Shown one piece after another: positions 8,432-13,154 of a DNA stretch of 13,154 nucleotides (positions are counted from its first letter, which is position 1; each line of letters opens with the position of its first letter). The position numbers and the translations under genes were made by a program. The stretch is from Bordetella parapertussis (GTDB lineage Bacteria > Pseudomonadota > Gammaproteobacteria > Burkholderiales > Burkholderiaceae_A): the NCBI GenBank assembly GCA_945862305.1, contig CAMAXF010000018.1:1-13154 (forward strand), given 5' to 3'. The notes beneath the pieces are model-generated. The model was not told where the DNA came from. It saw nothing but the letters and a program-made list of their open reading frames with translations, and ran no database searches.

Positions 8432-9076
8432 TTAGGCCTTGCCAGAAATTGCGTAGGCCTTCACGACAACGTCCGCCGGGCCTTGCATCTGCACGGAGCC
8501 ATCCTCCAACCAAATAACTTCTTCGAACCCATGCAGAAGTTCCAGCCGGTGTGTGGCCATGATGATTCGTTGGGGCAGGCTAAGAAGCGTAGCCATGAGC
8601 TGACCCGTGAGGCGATGGTCCAGCCCCGCGCAGGGTTCATCGAGCAGCAGCAGGTCGGGCTCGTCCATGAGCACCGCAAGCAGACAGACCAACTGCTTCT
8701 GGCCTTCAGAGAGTTCGTGAGTGGCAAGGCCAAGCAGATGCTCCGCGTCATGTGCTCGAGCCAAGGCTAGGGCACGGCTTTCTGGGCTCGCCTTGGAACC
8801 CACCCGTCCCTGCTGCCGTGCCCCAAAGCAGAGTTCCTCCATCACAGTGGGGAACAGCAATTGATGGTCTGGGTTTTGGAACAAGAAGCCGGGTTGCCCC
8901 TCCAAGTCCGCCTCCCCAACGGAGGGCACGATGAGCCCTTGCAGGGCCATCAAAAGGCTACTTTTCCCAGCACCATTGGGGCCCACGAGGCCGAGCCGGT
9001 GAGCCTTGGTCTGAAGGCTTAGGGACTCGAAAACTAGCCGATACTCGCGCGCCAGGCGCAGATTTGTGATGCGCAT
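8432..9076 (-). CDS. bioM: ECF transporter ATPase, BioM-like
   Basis: This is the ATP-binding cassette subunit that powers an ECF vitamin importer on the inner face of the membrane. The 214-residue single cassette has Walker A GPNGAGKSS (32-40), the Q-loop Gln67 in LFQNPDHQL (a form typical of ECF/cobalt-type ATPases), signature LSEGQKQ (122-128, with Glu where Gly is usual), Walker B LLLLDEP (142-148) followed by AGLD, and the switch His176 in ATHR. Size and form fit BioM, which works in a BioMNY complex. The ATG at 9076 has no evident ribosome binding site. The gene is divergent from the tRNA-Leu gene and is followed directly by bioN. No S component (bioY) lies in the window, so biotin specificity is inferred. 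Confidence 0.75.
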   Translation of the reverse strand: MRITNLRLAREYRLVFESLSLQTKAHRLGLVGPNGAGKSSLLMALQGLIVPSVGEADLEGQPGFLFQNPDHQLLFPTVMEELCFGARQQGRVGSKASPESRALALARAHDAEHLLGLATHELSEGQKQLVCLLAVLMDEPDLLLLDEPCAGLDHRLTGQLMATLLSLPQRIIMATHRLELLHGFEEVIWLEDGSVQMQGPADVVVKAYAISGKA

Positions 9077-9082
9077 GGCCGG

Positions 9083-9088
9083 TATACT
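9083..9088 (+). promoter_or_regulatory. Candidate -10 box of tRNA-Leu
   Basis: TATACT lies 27 bases before the mature 5' end of the tRNA, which fits a short tRNA leader. A convincing -35 is not visible at 16-18 bases upstream. The element sits only 7 bp from the divergent bioM start codon, so the bioM leader must be very short or its promoter must lie within or beyond the tRNA gene. Confidence 0.5.
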
Positions 9089-9115
9089 ACGTGGCTTGAA
9101 AGTTTTCCCCAGCCA

Positions 9116-9202
9116 GCCGGAGTGGTGGAATTGGTAGACGCACCGGACTCAAAATCCGGCGCCAGAGATGGTGTGCGGGTTCGAGTCCCGCCTCCGGCAC
9201 CA
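9116..9202 (+). tRNA. tRNA-Leu (anticodon CAA), CCA encoded
   Basis: The acceptor stem GCCGGAG (9116-9122) pairs exactly with CTCCGGC (9192-9198), followed by discriminator A and an encoded CCA (9200-9202). The D arm contains AATTGGTAGAC. The anticodon stem CCGGA/TCCGG (9143-9147/9155-9159) holds the loop CTCAAAA with anticodon CAA at 9150-9152, reading UUG. A long variable arm, as expected for class II tRNA-Leu, precedes the T arm with GGTTCGAGTCC. Length is 87 bases including CCA. Confidence 0.98.
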
Positions 9203-9245
9203 CGCGAATGCGATTAACTCCCATGTGCCTTACGCCACCGATTAC

Positions 9246-9965
9246 ATGGCCATCGCTGTGGAGCTGGTACGGAATCACTTTGAGGGCCAGTTGGCTGGTC
9301 GAAGGATCCTTGACATACCCGCTGGCAATGGTTGGGTCTCAGATGAATTGTCCCGGGGTTCGGCCGAGGCGGTCTCGGCAGACATCAACGAGGAGCGACC
9401 AGATTACGCTCAGGTTGATATGGAGAGAACGCTCCCATTCTCAGATGGAGAGTTCGACGCCGTCGTCTCGTTGGAAGGAATTGAACATGTTTTGAACCCA
9501 GAGGCCCTGTTCGCCGAGTTCGCTCGGATTTTGAAACCGGGCGGCATGCTGGTTCTATCCACCCCAAACGTACAAAATTTTTACTCTCGTTGGCAGTTTT
9601 TCTGTACGGGATATTTGTTCCAGTTTGATCCATTCAACAAGGTCACTCGCGGCCCACAGGAGCGTTTAGATCGGGGGCATGTCTCCCCGGTAACTTTGGG
9701 GCAACTTCTTTATTGGACTAAGCAACACGGCATGCTGGTCGCGCAAGTGACGGGTGGCCGGATGAAAAAGCTCCTTTACCTCCCACTTTTCCTGCCTTTC
9801 ATACTCCTTGGGTTTTATTGGGCTTGGTCGGACTGGAAGAAGACCTCAGGAGAGGAGCGGACGAAATCGATGCTTTCGCACTACTTTGGTCTGAGAACGT
9901 TACTCTCAAGGAGCTTGGTGTTCTCCGCAGTCAAGCCTGTCGAAAGTTACGCAGAAAAAACCTGA
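9246..9965 (+). CDS. Class I SAM-dependent methyltransferase (Methyltransf_11 type)
   Basis: The 239-residue protein (from the ATG at 9246) has a Rossmann methyltransferase core. Motif I is RILDIPAGNGWVSDEL, the acidic SAM-ribose residue is in SADIN, and then come LPFSDGEFDAVVSLEGIEHV and ILKPGGMLVLSTPNVQNFYS. The C-terminal part has a hydrophobic stretch (KLLYLPLFLPFILLGFYWAW) that could lie on or in the membrane. The substrate is unknown; such proteins often methylate sugars or lipids in envelope-glycan loci, and a glycan operon lies next door. The frame stays open back into the tRNA gene. A GTG at 9225 is an alternative start, because the residues between it and the ATG (PYATDY) look protein-like. 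There is no clear ribosome binding site. Base composition is visibly more A+T-rich than its neighbours, which suggests horizontal gain. Its stop is 9 bp from the converging uxs stop. Confidence 0.88.
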   Translation: MAIAVELVRNHFEGQLAGRRILDIPAGNGWVSDELSRGSAEAVSADINEERPDYAQVDMERTLPFSDGEFDAVVSLEGIEHVLNPEALFAEFARILKPGGMLVLSTPNVQNFYSRWQFFCTGYLFQFDPFNKVTRGPQERLDRGHVSPVTLGQLLYWTKQHGMLVAQVTGGRMKKLLYLPLFLPFILLGFYWAWSDWKKTSGEERTKSMLSHYFGLRTLLSRSLVFSAVKPVESYAEKT

Positions 9966-9974
9966 CGCTGGGTT

Positions 9975-10925
9975 CTACGCCGACAACTTGCCCCTGAAAT
10001 ACCCAATCGTCTTCTCCAACCCCGCCTCTAAGTCCACCTTCGGTGACCAACCCAAGGCCTCTTTGGCAAGCGAGATGTCTGGCCGCCGCTGCTTGGGGTC
10101 GTCCTGGGGAAGGGGCAGGAACACGAGTTTGCTCTTGCTCTTGGTGAGCCGAATCACGGCCTCGGCAAGCTCAAGCATGGTGAACTCGCCGGGATTGCCG
10201 ATGTTTACCGGCCCTGTCACGTCGCTTGCCGTGCCCATCATGCGGAGCATGGCCTCCACCAGGTCGTCCACAAAACAGAAACTGCGGGTCTGCTGGCCAT
10301 CGCCATAGATGGTGATGTCCTCACCTTTAAGGGCCTGCACAATGAAGTTGCTCACCACGCGGCCATCGTTGGGGTGCATGCGTGGCCCATAGGTGTTGAA
10401 AATTCTCACCACCTTGATCTGCAGCCGGTGCTGGCGCCAATAGTCAAAGAAAAGCGTTTCGGCGCAACGCTTGCCCTCGTCGTAGCAGCTGCGAATGCCC
10501 ACGGGGTTCACCTTGCCCCAGTAGGCCTCGGGCTGGGGGTGCACCTCTGGGTCTCCGTAAACCTCGCTGGTGCTCGCCTGCAGAATCTTGGCTCGAACGC
10601 GCTTGGCCAAACCCAGCATGTTGATGGCGCCATGCACGCTGGTTTTTGTGGTCTGAACGGGGTCGTGCTGGTAGTGCACGGGTGAGGCCGGGCAGGCGAG
10701 GTTGTAAATCTCATCCACCTCCACATAAAGCGGGAAGGTCACGTCGTGGCGCATCAACTCAAAGCGCGGGTGGCTCATCAGGTGGGAGACGTTCTCCTTG
10801 CTGCCCGTGAAGAAGTTGTCCACACACAGTACGTCCTGGCCGGCTTCAATGAGACGGTCGCAGAGGTGAGAGCCCAAGAAACCGGCGCCGCCGGTCACCA
10901 GTATGCGTTTGGTCATGGTCGGCAT
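9975..10925 (-). CDS. uxs: UDP-glucuronate decarboxylase (UDP-xylose synthase)
   Basis: This cytosolic short-chain dehydrogenase/reductase converts UDP-glucuronate to UDP-xylose and CO2 using bound NAD+. The 316 residues match the family length. The NAD site is [10 protein letters not shown] (11-20). Next come [12 protein letters not shown] (75-86), the catalytic [10 protein letters not shown] (117-126), and Tyr148-x3-Lys152 in [10 protein letters not shown]. After these come [20 protein letters not shown] (174-193) and [11 protein letters not shown] (211-221). MPTMTKR at 10925 is taken as the start, because AAGGAGG lies 6 bases upstream. The gene follows the GT83 gene by 11 bp, and its ribosome binding site overlaps that gene's stop, so the two are coupled. 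It probably supplies UDP-xylose for the glycosylation system encoded upstream. Confidence 0.95.
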   Translation of the reverse strand: MPTMTKRILVTGGAGFLGSHLCDRLIEAGQDVLCVDNFFTGSKENVSHLMSHPRFELMRHDVTFPLYVEVDEIYNLACPASPVHYQHDPVQTTKTSVHGAINMLGLAKRVRAKILQASTSEVYGDPEVHPQPEAYWGKVNPVGIRSCYDEGKRCAETLFFDYWRQHRLQIKVVRIFNTYGPRMHPNDGRVVSNFIVQALKGEDITIYGDGQQTRSFCFVDDLVEAMLRMMGTASDVTGPVNIGNPGEFTMLELAEAVIRLTKSKSKLVFLPLPQDDPKQRRPDISLAKEALGWSPKVDLEAGLEKTIGYFRGKLSA

Positions 10926-10931
10926 GCTACT

Positions 10932-10938
10932 CCTCCTT
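10932..10938 (-). promoter_or_regulatory. Strong ribosome binding site of uxs
   Basis: AAGGAGG on the minus strand lies 6 bases before the ATG at 10925, and it shares bases with the TAA stop (10939-10937) of the upstream glycosyltransferase gene. It fixes the uxs start at MPTM rather than the second Met and indicates coupling. Confidence 0.85.
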
Positions 10939-12718
10939 ATCGACAGACAATTACCGCGATACCCAGCTGTTTAAATTTTTGATCACCCCTGTTGCAGGTG
11001 GTTTCTCGCTCCAGCGCGGCGAGGTCTTTGGCATGAAGCACCACCCAATCCCCGGGCTGTGGGGTTCCCGCAGAAATCACCCGCTGGGCCTCGAAGGAGA
11101 GGCTGGGTGCCGTGAGTCGCCAGGTGATGATGCGGTGAGGCGCTTGTGGACCATCGACCGGCATCGTGCGAATCGCCGTGGCGATCTCCCGAATCGGTTC
11201 TCGAAGGCTCTTCATGATGGTTGGCACGACCAGGCCATGGAGGCCAATGGCGAAGGTGGTGGCGGCCAGCCAGATGGGGAGGCAGGCCGGGAGCCAATTG
11301 GCGGGGGCAAGATGCCTGCCGTCTAAAGCATTCGACGATGATAAGTCTGTGATTGTGATCGCAATGGTCATCACCACCCCCACCATTACCATCAAACCCA
11401 TCAGTCCGAAGGCCCAGGTCAGGTCCTCAAACCGCTCTGCCGCATCGGCCAGAACCAACGCGTAGTAGGCATCGGTCACCCCAGCGGTTGCGGCCGCGAA
11501 CCAGACTGGCAAAAGGGCAAGACCGGCAGCGCAGAGCGCAGCGAAGATGAAGCCAATGGACTGAATGCGCACGCCAGGAAGGGGCCTAATCCGATGAGAC
11601 TCGTCGGGGGAGCGTCCGCTCGTTCGCTGCTCGATCCCCGCAGCCAGAATCGCCATGAGCACGATGAGGCCAGAGAGGCCATAGAACCCGTAGTGGGGCA
11701 GCTTGGTCGCCGAGAACGAGAAAAAGACGACCACAAACAGGAAGACGTTCCAGCAGAGCACCAATTCAGTCTGGCGCAGCTTGAAGCGCAGGCCCTGCCA
11801 GAGGGTGAACACCACCAGCGGAAGCCAGGGCAGGCTGGCAATCAGCATCCAGCCGGGGTAGTACAGGGGCCCAGCCGAGAAGCCATGCATGGTCTGGGTA
11901 AAGCGCCCCAGGTTGTGCAGACCGAGAAAGCCCTCGATGAAGGCCATGCCCTGGGCCTGGAACTGGAGCAGGTACCACGGCCCTGAAATTGTCATCGGAA
12001 TCAGCCATACCCAGGGGTCGGCAACCAGTCGCAGCAGTTGCAGCAACCGGCCGGTGACTAGACTGGCCAACAAGGCTGCGGCACCCGGCACCAAGACAGC
12101 GATCGGCCCCTTGGTCAGCAGGCCAAGCCCGATGAAGACCGTGGCCCATCGAAAGTTCTTTCGCTGCGACGACGATGGGCTCTTGTCTGTGAACAGGCTC
12201 TTCCATACAAACAATAGACTCATGGCCATCCAGGCATTCAATAGCGCATCGGCCGTTGCTGCACGCGACATGGCGGGAATACCAAGACAGGTGGCCGAGA
12301 TGAGCACGGCCCAGCCATAGGCCCGAAGGGCCGCCCCACCCTCGACTGGCTGCCCCAGGCTCAGTCGCTGGGCAATCAAATAGGCCCAGCCGCCAATCGC
12401 ACCGATCCAAACAAGGCCTGCCAATGCAGAGTGCAGCCTGGCTCCCCAGGCGTTGAGCCCCAATAGTTCGAAGCCCAGCATCTGGGCCCAGTGGGTAAGC
12501 ACCGGCTTGTCGAATCGGGGGGTATCGAGCAGCCAGGGCGAGATGAAGTCGCCTCGGATGAGCATCTCTCGACTGGCCTCGGAGAAGGCGCCCTCATCGA
12601 GATCTGTGAGCGGCGCGCTGCCCAGTTGAATGAAGAGCACGGCCAGGGCGGTGAGCCAGGCGAGGGCAACGAAGAGGTGATCGCTCTTGTTTGTTGATCG
12701 CCAAAACTGATCGTTCAT
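10937..12718 (-). CDS. ArnT-like membrane glycosyltransferase (GT83/PMT superfamily)
   Basis: GT83 enzymes such as ArnT move a sugar from undecaprenyl phosphate to lipid A or another envelope acceptor on the periplasmic side. The 593-residue protein has an N-terminal membrane helix (residues ~15-33). The first periplasmic loop carries the hallmark acidic motif [17 protein letters not shown] (37-53) and [15 protein letters not shown] (66-80), equivalent to the KPPL-W motif of the family. About ten or more further membrane segments follow, with a periplasmic soluble tail near residues 535-593 (e.g. [14 protein letters not shown]). Length fits ArnT (~550). The start ATG overlaps the stop of the flippase-like gene by 4 bp, and uxs follows by 11 bp. 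The neighbouring uxs gene suggests a pentose donor such as lipid-linked xylose, but sugar and acceptor are inferred. Confidence 0.87.
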   Translation of the reverse strand: MNDQFWRSTNKSDHLFVALAWLTALAVLFIQLGSAPLTDLDEGAFSEASREMLIRGDFISPWLLDTPRFDKPVLTHWAQMLGFELLGLNAWGARLHSALAGLVWIGAIGGWAYLIAQRLSLGQPVEGGAALRAYGWAVLISATCLGIPAMSRAATADALLNAWMAMSLLFVWKSLFTDKSPSSSQRKNFRWATVFIGLGLLTKGPIAVLVPGAAALLASLVTGRLLQLLRLVADPWVWLIPMTISGPWYLLQFQAQGMAFIEGFLGLHNLGRFTQTMHGFSAGPLYYPGWMLIASLPWLPLVVFTLWQGLRFKLRQTELVLCWNVFLFVVVFFSFSATKLPHYGFYGLSGLIVLMAILAAGIEQRTSGRSPDESHRIRPLPGVRIQSIGFIFAALCAAGLALLPVWFAAATAGVTDAYYALVLADAAERFEDLTWAFGLMGLMVMVGVVMTIAITITDLSSSNALDGRHLAPANWLPACLPIWLAATTFAIGLHGLVVPTIMKSLREPIREIATAIRTMPVDGPQAPHRIITWRLTAPSLSFEAQRVISAGTPQPGDWVVLHAKDLAALERETTCNRGDQKFKQLGIAVIVCR

Positions 12719-13154
12719 ACCCGCCGCCCAAACCAGAAGACCAAGCCCAGCAGCCCTTGGGCTGTGGCTGTGAGCCCGAAGAGCACCGAGCCGGTCAGCA
12801 CCAGACTCTCATCAAAGCCCAGCGGCGCGAGGAAGGCCACCGCGCCGAGTTCCCGCGCACCAAAGCCCCCGATCGATGCGGGCAGTACGCCCGACAGGAA
12901 GATGCCCCCGCAGACCGCCATCAAGACGGGCACCGGCACCTCCAGGCCGGCCGCTGCCAGGCAGAGGCCAAAGGCCAGCATGGTCAGTAACTGGGCGACC
13001 ACCGAATGGCCCAAGGTCTTTACGAGCTGGGGGCTGCCTGCGGCAATGCGCAGCAGCAGGCTGCAGGCCCGATGCCAGAGGCCCCTGCTCGACTGGACCC
13101 AGGCTTGCAGCATGGGCCGGCCCACTGCCGCCAGCAGAATCGGCGCAACCAGGG
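12715..13154 (-). CDS. Flippase-like / LPG-synthase TM domain membrane protein (5' end cut by window edge)
   Basis: Only the last 145 residues are in the window. They are highly hydrophobic, with segments around LLTMLAFGLCLAAAGLEV, VLMAVCGGIFLSGVLP and LTGSVLFGLTATAQGLLG. The characteristic motif LPASIGGFGARELGAVAF matches the UPF0104/YbhN-like family (flippase-like domain, lysylphosphatidylglycerol synthase membrane domain). Proteins of this family are found beside lipid-linked glycosyltransferases, and a role in lipid or lipid-sugar movement is proposed. No aminoacyl-transfer domain follows, so it is the stand-alone membrane type. It overlaps the GT83 gene by 4 bp, which argues that the two act together. 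The start lies beyond 13154. Confidence 0.8.
   Translation of the reverse strand, partial: LVAPILLAAVGRPMLQAWVQSSRGLWHRACSLLLRIAAGSPQLVKTLGHSVVAQLLTMLAFGLCLAAAGLEVPVPVLMAVCGGIFLSGVLPASIGGFGARELGAVAFLAPLGFDESLVLTGSVLFGLTATAQGLLGLVFWFGRRV

Noticed and set aside
7774..9115. BirA or BioR operator near bioMN
   Set aside because: No convincing long palindrome of either type was seen around the bioM start; biotin regulation cannot be supported from the sequence.
9168..9245. Methyltransferase start inside tRNA-Leu
   Set aside because: The first possible Met at 9168 lies within the mature tRNA and the residues encoded there are tRNA-derived, so a start after the tRNA is preferred.
9203..9974. Possible attR-type duplicate of the tRNA-Leu 3' end downstream of the methyltransferase
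   Set aside because: I looked for a second copy of the T-arm/acceptor sequence up to the uxs stop and saw none, so no integration site can be claimed.
11766..12410. 214-codon minus-strand frame within the ArnT-like gene
   Set aside because: It lies on the same strand but in a different frame from a membrane protein with clear GT83 motifs; the translation has no membrane pattern or known domain.

Overview
The window looks like chromosomal DNA from a GC-rich betaproteobacterium, probably Burkholderiales-like. The evidence is the protein sequences of SecD, YajC, Tgt, QueA and Uxs and the queA/tgt/yajC/secD neighbourhood. This placement is by recognition, not by a database search. No stretch longer than 300 bases lacks a gene.

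Region 1 (1-4618) holds the housekeeping block of tRNA queuosine modification and Sec protein export. secD (truncated by the window edge) and yajC lie on the minus strand, and queA also lies on the minus strand. tgt sits between them on the plus strand. In many proteobacteria the order is queA-tgt-yajC-secD-secF, all one way, so tgt appears to have been flipped in place. An 8-bp inverted repeat lies at its two edges, and it has its own hairpin terminator.

Region 2 (4617-9076) is accessory metabolism. A short AMP-binding ligase and an unusual thiolase-fold protein form a translationally coupled pair (ATGA overlap). A VapBC toxin-antitoxin module with a clear palindromic operator follows. Convergent to these lies a two-gene ECF transporter module, bioM (ATPase) and bioN (transmembrane coupling protein), with no substrate-binding bioY in the window. 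An acyl-CoA ligase and a thiolase next to a biotin transporter recalls the BirA-regulated bioY-yhfT-yhfS group of Firmicutes. The function of that pair is unsettled, and this is the best candidate here for an under-described system. The thiolase keeps its nucleophilic Cys and its His but lacks the second Cys and the Asn of typical thiolases.

Region 3 (9083-9965) has a tRNA-Leu(CAA) gene followed at once by an A+T-richer class I methyltransferase gene, which looks like cargo placed behind a tRNA.

Region 4 (9975-13154) is a tightly coupled minus-strand envelope-glycan operon. It encodes a flippase-like/LPG-synthase-type membrane protein (partial), an ArnT-like GT83 membrane glycosyltransferase, and UDP-glucuronate decarboxylase (Uxs, which makes UDP-xylose). 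Together they suggest lipid-linked transfer of a pentose onto an envelope acceptor; the acceptor and sugar are inferred.
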